A DNA stretch of 64,000 nucleotides from Myxococcota bacterium (GTDB lineage Bacteria > Myxococcota_A > Bradymonadia > UBA7976 > UBA1532). The stretch is from NCBI GenBank assembly GCA_963169045.1, contig CAUJDF010000058.1:1-64000 (forward strand), read 5' to 3'. Both the position numbers and the translations under genes were made by a program. Shown here piece by piece: positions 44,108 to 51,303 of this stretch (positions within the stretch are counted from its first letter, which is position 1; each line of letters opens with the position of its first letter). The notes beneath the pieces were generated by a model. The model was not told the origin of the DNA and made no database searches. It saw only the letters and a list, made by a program, of their open reading frames with translations.

Positions 44108-45970
44108 ATGCCGAAGCCGCTCCTCCCTCTCCTTCTCACGCTGCTGCTCCCGGGCGCCGCGCACGCCGACATCCGCCTCGACGGCACCGGCGGCGACAGC
44201 TGGGCGTTCCGCCGCGAGGTGAGTGGCACCGCCGACGTGGACTGCCAGCAGGTCGAGGTCCACGCGGGCGGGCGCCGCGTCCCCGCGCGCCGCGAGGGGG
44301 ACCGCTTCGTGGCGGTCGTGCCGCTGGCGGCGGGGGACAATGCGGTCGTCGCCGTCTGCCGGACCACCGGGGGCGAAGAGCGCTCGGCGCCGCAATCGTG
44401 GAAGGTGCGCCTGCGGGAGGCGCCGACCGCGCGCATCGAGCTCGCCGTCGAAGGCGGCGTGGTGCGCCTCGACGGCGCGTCGTCGACCCGCAGCGAAGGC
44501 GACGACGCCGCGATCGTCGCCTGGCGTTGGTCGGCGCGGCCAGCCAACCCGGCGCCGCTCGCCCTCCTCGGGCACGGGCCGCGCATGGAGGCCGCCGCCC
44601 CCACCATCGACGGCGAGTACCTCGTGGCGCTCGAGGTGACCGACGCCAGCGGCCGACAGGACCGCGCCGAGGCCGCGTTCGTCGTTCGCGACGGGCGCGC
44701 CGCCGCCGCGCCGGACACGCCGCCCTGGCTCGAGCGCGCGGTCGTTTATGGCGTGGTGCCGTCTCTCTTCGGCCCGCGCGGCCTCGAGGACGTCCGCCCG
44801 CGTCTGGACGCGCTGCGCGCGCTCGGCGTCGACACCCTCCGGATCTCGCCCGTGGCCGACGCGCCCGCCAACGACGCGGTGACCGACCCCTTCGCCGTGG
44901 GGCCCGTCTACGGCCGCCGCGAGGCCCTGCGCGGCCTCGTCGACGACGCCCACGCCCGCGGGCTGCGGGTCATCCTCGACTTCGTGCCCGACCGCACCGC
45001 GGACCGGCATCCCTACTTCCAGCACGCCGACGAGCACGGCGCCGCCTCGCCCTACTTCTCGTGGTACGAGCGTGCGCCCGACGGCGGGCGCGCCTTCTCC
45101 GTCGACCGGGAGCACCGGCCCCACCTCGACTACGACCATCCCGAGGTGCGTCGATTCCTGCGCGGGGCCCTCGCCGACTGGGTGCGGACGCTCGACGTCG
45201 ACGGCTTCCGGGTCGACGTCGGCTGGGGCGCACAGCGGCGCGCGTCCGACTTCTGGACGTCGGTGCGGCGCGATCTGAAGCGCATCAAGCCGGACGTGGC
45301 GCTCGTCGCCGAGGCCTCCGCGCGCGACCGCGAGCTGCTGCGCGCTGGCTTCGACGCCGCCTACGACTGGACCGACGAGCCCGGCCGCTGGGCCTGGGCC
45401 GAGGCCTTCTCAGGTCCGCGGCCGGACCTGACGAAGCTGCGCGAGGCGTTGCAGGCCAGCGCCGGCCGGACCTTGCGCTTCTTCGACAACGACGACACCG
45501 GCGCGCGCTTCATGACCCGCCATGGGCGCGGGTTGCAGGCGGTCGCCGCGGCGCTCGTCTTCACGCTGCCCGGGATCCCCAGCCTGTCCACCGGCGTCGA
45601 GGCCGACGCGGAGTACGAGCCGGACCGGCGCGAGGCGCCCCTGGACCTGTCGCGCCGCGCCCCCATCGCCGACACGCTCGCCGATCTCGCCGCCCTGCGC
45701 CGTCGCGAGCCGGCCCTCCTGCGCGGCGGCCTGCGCCTGCTGGGCACGTCGTCGAGCGACACCGTGCTCGCTTTCTTGCGCGGCGACGCCGGTCGCCCGG
45801 TCGTCGTGGCGTCGAACTTCGGCCCGGAGCAGGTCCGCGCCGAGGTGGCGGTGCCCTTCGACGGCCCGCTGCAGGATCTCATCGGCCGCGGCGTCACGCG
45901 CGCCCGGAACGGCATGCTCGTCGTGGATCTGCCCGGTTACGGCACGCGGGTGCTGGCGCCGCCGCGGTGA
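44108..45970 (+). CDS. Secreted GH13-like (alpha-amylase family) protein, 620 aa
   Basis: ATG 44108 chosen because it opens a clean signal peptide (PKPLLPLLLTLLLPGAAHA); the ORF extends upstream to 43850 without one. Residues ~20-200 hold Ig/PKD-like beta-sandwiches. The barrel starts near 210: DTLRISPVADA, VILDFVPDR (region I), GFRVDVGWG with nucleophile D370 (region II), LVAEASA with E402 (region III), FDNDDTG with D463 (region IV), and a C-terminal beta-domain. The triad is kept, but region I NH is DR and region IV NHD is NDD, so substrate specificity is likely altered. A periplasmic or secreted alpha-glucan or related enzyme. Confidence 0.82.
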   Translation: MPKPLLPLLLTLLLPGAAHADIRLDGTGGDSWAFRREVSGTADVDCQQVEVHAGGRRVPARREGDRFVAVVPLAAGDNAVVAVCRTTGGEERSAPQSWKVRLREAPTARIELAVEGGVVRLDGASSTRSEGDDAAIVAWRWSARPANPAPLALLGHGPRMEAAAPTIDGEYLVALEVTDASGRQDRAEAAFVVRDGRAAAAPDTPPWLERAVVYGVVPSLFGPRGLEDVRPRLDALRALGVDTLRISPVADAPANDAVTDPFAVGPVYGRREALRGLVDDAHARGLRVILDFVPDRTADRHPYFQHADEHGAASPYFSWYERAPDGGRAFSVDREHRPHLDYDHPEVRRFLRGALADWVRTLDVDGFRVDVGWGAQRRASDFWTSVRRDLKRIKPDVALVAEASARDRELLRAGFDAAYDWTDEPGRWAWAEAFSGPRPDLTKLREALQASAGRTLRFFDNDDTGARFMTRHGRGLQAVAAALVFTLPGIPSLSTGVEADAEYEPDRREAPLDLSRRAPIADTLADLAALRRREPALLRGGLRLLGTSSSDTVLAFLRGDAGRPVVVASNFGPEQVRAEVAVPFDGPLQDLIGRGVTRARNGMLVVDLPGYGTRVLAPPR

Positions 45971-45973
45971 CCA

Positions 45974-46444
45974 TCAGCGCGGCTCGCCGTCGTCGTCCTT
46001 CGGGGTGTCGCGGCGCACCACCTCGACGTCGATGACGTCGCCGTCGGTGCGCGGACGCGGGGTGGCGCCGCCGCGGCGCATGACCACCACTCGCCCCCCG
46101 CGCGCCAGCGCCCGCCGCGCCATGCGCCGCGCGACGAGGCGCCGCACCGGCGGCACGAGCAGCACGAACCCGAAGGCGTCGGTGACGAAGCCGGGGATGA
46201 CGAGCAGCGCCGCCGCCAGGAGCAGCAGCGGTCCGGCGAGCACCTCGGCCGACGGCGGGGCGCCCTCGTTCAGCCGTCGCACCGCGGCGAGGCCCTGGTT
46301 CTTGGCGATCGACAGCCCGACGAACGCGCTGAGCATCAGCAGCGCGATCGTCTCGAGCGCGCCGATCTGCCGGCCGACCTGGACGAGGGTGTAGATCTCG
46401 ACGGTGGGGACGATGACCAGCAGGGCCAGGATGGGCCCGCACAT
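45974..46444 (-). CDS. fxsA: FxsA-family membrane protein, 156 aa
   Basis: ATG 46444, one base after the argC stop. Four hydrophobic segments in the first ~110 residues: ILALLVIVPTVEIYTLVQVG, TIALLMLSAFVGLSIAKNQG, LLLLAAALLVIPGFVTDAFGF, and FVLLVPPVRRLV. This is the conserved FxsA layout, including PTVEI, PGFVTD and PPVRR. The C-terminal ~35 residues are hydrophilic and charged. E. coli FxsA overexpression excludes phage F; its normal job is unclear. Last gene of the rplM-rpsI-argC run. Confidence 0.9.
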   Translation of the reverse strand: MCGPILALLVIVPTVEIYTLVQVGRQIGALETIALLMLSAFVGLSIAKNQGLAAVRRLNEGAPPSAEVLAGPLLLLAAALLVIPGFVTDAFGFVLLVPPVRRLVARRMARRALARGGRVVVMRRGGATPRPRTDGDVIDVEVVRRDTPKDDDGEPR

Positions 46445-46445
46445 G

Positions 46446-47462
46446 TCAGGGAAACAGCGCGGTGTGGTCGAGCCCGGCCGTCTCCGGCAGGCCGGCCATC
46501 AGGTTCACGCACTGCACCGCCTGACCCGCCGCCCCCTTGACCAGGTTGTCGATGACCGACTGCACGCACAGCAGGTCGTCGCTCACGAACAGCCCGATGT
46601 GGCACCGGTTCGTGCCGCGGACGTTGCGCGTGTCGGGGTGCAGGCCCGCCGGCAGCACGCTGACGAACGGCTCCGGGGCGTACGCCTCTTCGTACACGCG
46701 CCGCGCCTCGGCCGCCGTGACGCCCGCGCGCAGGCGCAGGTAGACGGTCGAGAGGATGCCGCGGTTCATCGGCACGAGGTGCGGCACGAAGCGCACCGCC
46801 ATGCCACCGAGCGCCATGCTCATCTCGGGCGCGTGTCGGTGATCGAGCGTCTTGTAGGCGTGCAGGCCCTCGCTCGTCTCCGTGAAGTGCGTGCCCGCCG
46901 TCGGCGTGCGCCCCGCCCCGCTCACGCCGCTCTTGCAGTCGGCGATGACCTCGGCGCCGGCGAGCAGCCCCGCTCGGAGCGCGGGGTTCACCGCGAGCAC
47001 GACCGACGTCGGGTAGCAGCCGGGGCAGCCGACGAGGCGCGCCTCGCGGATCTGCGCCCGGTTCAGCTCCGGAAGGCCGTACACCGTCTCCCGCAGGACC
47101 TCCGGGTACTTGTGAGGCCCGTAGACGCGCGCGAAGGCGTCGGGATCGGCGAACCGGTGGTCGGCGCTCAGGTCGAGGACGCGCACCCCCGCGGCGAGCA
47201 GGCTCGCCGCTGCGTCCTGGGCGGTGCCGTGGGGCAGCGCCAGGACGGCGAAGTCGGCCTTCGCGGCCACCTCGGCCGGATCGAAGCGCACGGGCATCGG
47301 GAGGTCGACGCCCCAGAACGGGGCGAGCGAGTCGGCGAGCGGGACACCCGCCTTCGAGTCGGCGCACAGGTGCGTGAGCTCGAAGGCCGGATGTCCGTGC
47401 AGGAGGCGGAGGGACTCGGCGCCGGTGTAGCCGGTCGCCCCGACGAGAGCGACGCGGCGCAT
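46446..47462 (-). CDS. argC: N-acetyl-gamma-glutamyl-phosphate reductase ArgC, 338 aa
   Basis: NADPH-dependent third step of arginine biosynthesis. The N-terminal dinucleotide motif is VALVGATGYTGAESLRLL, the catalytic Cys is in GCPGCYPTS, and the family's VSGAGRTP and NRGILSTVYLRL segments are present. The start ATG 47462 is three bases after the rpsI stop. Linkage of argC to rplM-rpsI is known in deltaproteobacteria, so this is a conserved mixed operon rather than an oddity. Soluble, cytoplasmic, full length. Confidence 0.95.
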   Translation of the reverse strand: MRRVALVGATGYTGAESLRLLHGHPAFELTHLCADSKAGVPLADSLAPFWGVDLPMPVRFDPAEVAAKADFAVLALPHGTAQDAAASLLAAGVRVLDLSADHRFADPDAFARVYGPHKYPEVLRETVYGLPELNRAQIREARLVGCPGCYPTSVVLAVNPALRAGLLAGAEVIADCKSGVSGAGRTPTAGTHFTETSEGLHAYKTLDHRHAPEMSMALGGMAVRFVPHLVPMNRGILSTVYLRLRAGVTAAEARRVYEEAYAPEPFVSVLPAGLHPDTRNVRGTNRCHIGLFVSDDLLCVQSVIDNLVKGAAGQAVQCVNLMAGLPETAGLDHTALFP

Positions 47463-47465
47463 CGA

Positions 47466-47864
47466 TCAGCGCTTGCTGAACTGGAAGCGCTTGCGGGCGC
47501 CGGCGCGGCCGTACTTCTTGCGCTCGACGACGCGGGCATCGCGGGTCACGAAGCCGGCCTTCTTCAGGGACGAGCGGAAGTCCTCGTTCGACTTGATCAG
47601 CGCGCGGGCGATGCCGTGGCGCACCGCGCCGGCCTGCCCGGTCTGGCCGCCGCCCGCGCAGGTGGCGACGACGTCGAACTGGTTGAGGGTCTCGGTCAGC
47701 TCGAAGGGCTGCAGGATCATCATGCGCCCCGTCGCACGGGGGAAGAAGTCCTCGAAGGCCCGGTTGTTGACGGTGATCTTGCCCGTCCCCGGGCGAAGAT
47801 AGACACGGGCCACCGCCGTCTTGCGGCGACCGACCGCCTGCCACTGCGTGGGCTGCTGAATCAT
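47466..47864 (-). CDS. rpsI: Ribosomal protein S9, 132 aa
   Basis: Small-subunit protein whose C-terminal tail reaches the P-site tRNA. Start ATG 47864 with AGGAG nine bases upstream; a TTG three codons earlier is less likely. Motifs: [17 protein letters not shown], the conserved [19 protein letters not shown], and the basic tail with the terminal SKR that contacts tRNA. Length normal. Paired with rplM, as in nearly all bacteria, but separated by a 134-bp gap with a hairpin. Confidence 0.97.
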   Translation of the reverse strand: MIQQPTQWQAVGRRKTAVARVYLRPGTGKITVNNRAFEDFFPRATGRMMILQPFELTETLNQFDVVATCAGGGQTGQAGAVRHGIARALIKSNEDFRSSLKKAGFVTRDARVVERKKYGRAGARKRFQFSKR

Positions 47865-47916
47865 GGGAATCAACTCCTGTTGGCGTCGCGCCCGGCGATC
47901 ATCGCCGCCGTTTTGA

Positions 47917-47933
47917 CCTCGCCCTTCGCGAGG
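47917..47933 (-). other. Hairpin in the rplM-rpsI gap
   Basis: A perfect 6-bp stem (CCTCGC/GCGAGG) with a 5-base loop in the 134-bp space between the two ribosomal genes. A second short stem (GGCGA/TCGCC) is nearby. No T-run, so perhaps a processing or regulatory leader. Confidence 0.4.
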
Positions 47934-47998
47934 GGTTGTCTATTGGGCGCGAACACAAAGTCGCGAAAAAAGAACCGGAAACGGGCTTCGGGACGCGC

Positions 47999-48460
47999 TC
48001 AGGCCTGCGAGCGCGCCAGGACGGTCGAGAGATCGAGCTTCTCGGGCTGCTGCGCCTGCTGCTCGTGCTCGGGACCGGCGTAGATCTTGAGCTTCTTGAG
48101 CTGGGCGCGGCCGAGCGGGCCGTGGCCGAGCATGCCCTTGACCGCCTTGCGGACGACGTCCTCGGGCTTCTTGGCCATGAGGGTGCCGGCGGTGGTCTCC
48201 TTGAGGCCGCCGACGTAGGTCGAGTGGCGGTAGTACATCTTGTCGGCCAGCTTGTTGCCGGTGAACCGGACCTTGCTGGCGTTGACGACCACGACGTAGT
48301 CGCCGTCGTCGATGTGCGGGGTGAACGTGGGCTTGTGCTTGCCGAGCAGGATGTGCGCGATGCGCGCGGCGGCACGGCCCAGCGTCTCCCCTTCGAGGTC
48401 GACGACGAACCACTTGCGGTTCGCGATCGCCTCGGCCTTGGGAGTGGAGCGGGTATACAT
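47999..48460 (-). CDS. rplM: Ribosomal protein L13, 153 aa
   Basis: Large-subunit assembly protein that binds 23S rRNA. Start ATG 48460 with GAGGAAG upstream. Conserved text: WFVVDLEGETLGRAAARIAHIL, DDGDYVVVVNASKVRFTGNKLADKMYYRHS, and LMAKKPEDVVRKAVKGMLGHGPLGR. Length is slightly above E. coli (142 aa), with a Gln/Glu tail. First gene of the rplM-rpsI-argC-fxsA operon, divergent from pssA. Confidence 0.97.
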   Translation of the reverse strand: MYTRSTPKAEAIANRKWFVVDLEGETLGRAAARIAHILLGKHKPTFTPHIDDGDYVVVVNASKVRFTGNKLADKMYYRHSTYVGGLKETTAGTLMAKKPEDVVRKAVKGMLGHGPLGRAQLKKLKIYAGPEHEQQAQQPEKLDLSTVLARSQA

Positions 48461-48508
48461 GGACTTCCTCGACACGAAATAGGTGCGACAGGCGCAAAGA
48501 AGCGCGGT

Positions 48509-48538
48509 TTTGTAACCGACGCGTGCGCCCACCGTCAA
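48509..48538 (-). promoter_or_regulatory. Predicted promoter of the rplM operon
   Basis: Minus-strand TTGACG (48533-48538), 18 bases, TACAAA (48509-48514), leaving a ~40-base leader. Confidence 0.55.
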
Positions 48539-48551
48539 GTCGGGCGGCCGA

Positions 48552-48580
48552 TTGTCACCCGCGACCCCGCTCGCTACGAT
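48552..48580 (+). promoter_or_regulatory. Predicted promoter of pssA giving a leaderless start
   Basis: TTGTCA (48552-48557), 17 bases, TACGAT (48575-48580), then six bases to the ATG at 48587. There is no ribosome site in that gap. Confidence 0.65.
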
Positions 48581-48586
48581 GCCTCG

Positions 48587-49474
48587 ATGCTCCGCCGACC
48601 CCGACGACGCAAGCCGTTCGAGCTGAAGAAGGTGATGTTCGTCCTGCCGAACCTCTTCACCGTCAGCTCCATCTTCTGCGGTTTCTACGGCGCCGTGACC
48701 GCCGCCGGCGCCAACGGCGACCGCAACGAGCTCTACCGCGCCTGCATCGCCGTGCTCTTCGCGATGCTCTTCGACTCCGTCGACGGCCGGGTGGCGCGGC
48801 TGACGCGCACCCAGTCGGCCTTCGGCGTCCAGATGGACTCCCTGGCCGACGTCATCTCGTTCGGCGCCGTGCCGGGCCTCATCGCCTGGCACTGGGGCCT
48901 GTCGTCCTTCGGGACGGTCGGCCTGCTCGCCTGCTTCTTCTTCTGCGCGTGCGGCGCCATCCGCCTCGCCCGCTTCAACGTGATGGCCGCCCAGGAGAGC
49001 GGGCCCAGCCATTACTTCGTCGGCCTGCCGATCCCGGCGGCCGCGGGCCTGCTCGTGGCCGTGATCATGGCGTATCTCGGCAGCGGGCGCGTGCTCGTGG
49101 GCGATGGCGAGGTGTGGGCGCCCGTGATGCTCGTCTTCCTGGGCCTGCTGATGATCTCCACGATCAAGTTCCGAACGTTCAAGGCGGGTCGCCTCTCGTG
49201 GAAGGCGGCGCTGGCGCTCCTCGCGGTGGTCGGCAGCACGGTGGCGGTCGGTGTCCACGTGCGCCCGTCGTTCGCGGTCGTGACGCTGATGTCGAGCTAT
49301 CTCGCGTTCGGCCTCGCCGAGAACGGCGTCCGAATGGTGCGCGGTCTGTTCGGCCCCGCGCCCGCCGACGACGAGGACGAGGACGACGTGCTCTCGGAGC
49401 CCGCGCTGTTCGAGGACGCGCTCGCCGAGGGACTGCCGCTCGCCGACGAAGAAGAAGAGGACCTCGTTGACTGA
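48587..49474 (+). CDS. pssA: CDP-diacylglycerol-serine O-phosphatidyltransferase, 295 aa
   Basis: Makes phosphatidylserine from CDP-diacylglycerol and serine, the first step to phosphatidylethanolamine. The CDP-alcohol motif is exact: DGRVAR from D66, then x8-G-x3-D-x3-D (SAFGVQMDSLAD). Eight hydrophobic helices with NLFTVSSIFCGFYG at the start. The C-terminal ~35 residues are very acidic (DDEDEDDVL, DEEEEDLVD). It uses CDP-diacylglycerol from cdsA upstream in the window. It overlaps the HD-GYP gene by eight bases. The ATG at 48587 follows a -10 box by six bases. Confidence 0.93.
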   Translation: MLRRPRRRKPFELKKVMFVLPNLFTVSSIFCGFYGAVTAAGANGDRNELYRACIAVLFAMLFDSVDGRVARLTRTQSAFGVQMDSLADVISFGAVPGLIAWHWGLSSFGTVGLLACFFFCACGAIRLARFNVMAAQESGPSHYFVGLPIPAAAGLLVAVIMAYLGSGRVLVGDGEVWAPVMLVFLGLLMISTIKFRTFKAGRLSWKAALALLAVVGSTVAVGVHVRPSFAVVTLMSSYLAFGLAENGVRMVRGLFGPAPADDEDEDDVLSEPALFEDALAEGLPLADEEEEDLVD

Positions 49475-50153
49475 CCGCGCCGTCGCGCTCGTCGCGCGCG
49501 CGCTGGCGGTCATGACCGACCTCTTCGAGCGCCCCGAGGCGCCCGGCGGTCCGGCGCGCGCGCGGGCGCTCGCCGCGGAGCTCGCGACGTTCCTCGACGA
49601 GGGCCGGCATGCCTTCCGGGCGCTCGCGGCGAAGCTGCCGCGCGGGCGCGCCCCGGCGGCCCACGCGCTCGGGACGGCGGTCGTCGCGACCGCGCTCGCG
49701 CGCCAGCTCGACCTCGCGCCCGCGTTCCAGGCGGCGCTCGCGGAGGGCGCCCTCGTGCACGACCTCGGCCGGACGCTCCTGCCGCCGGAGCTGATCGACG
49801 CCTCGCCGGCCCGCGGCACCGAAGCCTTCCACGTGGTCGCCGGACACCCGCGCCTCGGCCTCGATCTCGTCGCCGCGCGCGGGCCCGTCCCCGAAGCGAC
49901 CCGCGTCGCGATCCTCAGTCACCACGAGCGGCTCGACGGCGGCGGCTACCCGTTCGGGCTCGCCGGCGACGAGGTCCCGCTCGCCGCCCGGCTCGTCGCC
50001 CTCGCCGACGAATACGACCACCGCGCCCGCGGCGGCACGCTCGACGAGGCGGCCGCCCTCGACGCCATGCGCGAGCAGTGCCTGCCCGGCCTCGACCGCG
50101 CGCTCCTCGGCGAGCTCGTCTCTCTGCTCGCGCGATCCGACGACGCCTGGTGA
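49467..50153 (+). CDS. Stand-alone HD-GYP domain phosphodiesterase, 228 aa
   Basis: TTG start at 49467 with AGAGG upstream, inside the pssA 3' end. The HD-GYP set is complete: H98-D99 in LVHDLGRTLLPPEL, VAGHPRLGLDLV, H152-H153 in HHERLDGGGYPFGL, and LADEYDHR. HD-GYP enzymes usually degrade cyclic di-GMP; stand-alone members may act on other cyclic nucleotides. No sensory or membrane domain. Cytoplasmic. A membrane-lipid gene next door may or may not be relevant. Confidence 0.88.
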   Translation: MTDRAVALVARALAVMTDLFERPEAPGGPARARALAAELATFLDEGRHAFRALAAKLPRGRAPAAHALGTAVVATALARQLDLAPAFQAALAEGALVHDLGRTLLPPELIDASPARGTEAFHVVAGHPRLGLDLVAARGPVPEATRVAILSHHERLDGGGYPFGLAGDEVPLAARLVALADEYDHRARGGTLDEAAALDAMREQCLPGLDRALLGELVSLLARSDDAW

Positions 50154-50166
50154 CCGTCCAGCTTAA

Positions 50167-50195
50167 TTGACCGAGGCCCGGGCGGATCGTATGAC
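50167..50195 (+). promoter_or_regulatory. Predicted promoter of the TPR lipoprotein operon
   Basis: TTGACC (50167-50172), 17 bases, TATGAC (50190-50195), followed by ~25 bases and GGGAGG before the ATG at 50226. Confidence 0.65.
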
Positions 50196-50225
50196 ACGGG
50201 GACCCACACCCCGCGGGAGGCGGCC

Positions 50226-51293
50226 ATGCGCGCGGATCTCCGTCGAATCACCCTCGGCATCGCCCTCGCGGCGGGCCTCGCCGGCTGCGAGCCGTCTTCC
50301 GAGGACCTCGTCAACCAGGGCCGCTCGGCGATGGGGCAGCGCCGCTTCGACGTGGCGCTGGAGAAGTTCGAGGCCGCCCTCCAGGCGAACCCCAAGGATT
50401 ACGAGGCGTTGTGGGGCAAGGCCTCGGTGCTCGAGCAGCAGGGCAAGTTCGGGCAGCAGACGGAGATCCTCGTCGGCATCCTCGCCGACAAGGCGCTCGC
50501 CGAGAAGTACGGGGACGTCGTCAAGCCGGCCCTCGAGTCGAGCTACTGGCGGCAGGCCGAGATGGCGCCCTCCGACGAGAAGAAGGAGGAGCTGCTCCGC
50601 AAGGCGATCGAGCTCAACGAACGCAGCGGCGCCAACGTCACGCTCGCCAAGCACTTCATGGCCCGCGGCGACCTCGCGACCAAGCGCGACGATCCGGCGA
50701 CGGCCGAGACGGCCTACAAGCTCGTCGAGACGCTGCGCGTCAGCAAGAAGGTGAAGCGCGAGGCCCGGACGAAGGCCGAGCTCGCCGGCTTCCTCGCGTT
50801 CAAGCGCAGCGGGGCGGCGAAGTTCGAGCCGTTGCAGAACGAGCTGGCGCAGGCCGGCCAATACGACGCCGCCGGCGAGAAGTTCGTGGTCGAGGGCATC
50901 GCCGACGCGGCCGGCGATCCGAAGGACGCCGACTTCGAGGCGAAGGCCGAGGCCGCCGCCCGCGCCGCGGCGCGCACCGCCCTCGAGGACCTCACGTTCA
51001 AGGTGTCCGGCAAGCCGCGCCCCGAGGGCGGCGCGCTCCAGTTCGACGAGGCGATGCTGACCGTCGAGGAGAAGGGCTGGACGAAGAAGAACAAGACCTA
51101 CCGGGTCAAGATGTCGCTGCCGCGCGACGCCGTGATCTTCAAGGTGTACGAGCTCGAGCACGGCATCGCGGCGAAGCCGGCCGACGAGGGCGGGGACGAC
51201 GGCCCCGACGACGACAAGGCCGCCGCCGCCGCGCCCGCGAGCGCCCCCGAGGGGGCCGCCCCCGTCTCCGCTCCCGCGCCCGCGAGCCACTGA
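50226..51293 (+). CDS. TPR-type lipoprotein, 355 aa
   Basis: ATG 50226 with GGGAGG six bases upstream. Signal peptide with lipobox LAGC (Cys near 21). Residues ~30-130 contain TPR-like helices (GRSAMGQRRFDVALEKFEAALQANP, KDYEALWGKASVLEQQGKF). The middle is helical (SKKVKREARTKAELAGFLAFKR). The C-terminal ~50 residues are Asp/Ala/Pro-rich. It has a Gly-Trp-Thr-Lys-Lys-Asn basic loop and no enzymatic motif. It likely anchors a periplasmic complex with the two downstream enzymes; start of that operon. Confidence 0.8.
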   Translation: MRADLRRITLGIALAAGLAGCEPSSEDLVNQGRSAMGQRRFDVALEKFEAALQANPKDYEALWGKASVLEQQGKFGQQTEILVGILADKALAEKYGDVVKPALESSYWRQAEMAPSDEKKEELLRKAIELNERSGANVTLAKHFMARGDLATKRDDPATAETAYKLVETLRVSKKVKREARTKAELAGFLAFKRSGAAKFEPLQNELAQAGQYDAAGEKFVVEGIADAAGDPKDADFEAKAEAAARAAARTALEDLTFKVSGKPRPEGGALQFDEAMLTVEEKGWTKKNKTYRVKMSLPRDAVIFKVYELEHGIAAKPADEGGDDGPDDDKAAAAAPASAPEGAAPVSAPAPASH

Positions 51294-51303
51294 CCCCCGG
51301 ACG

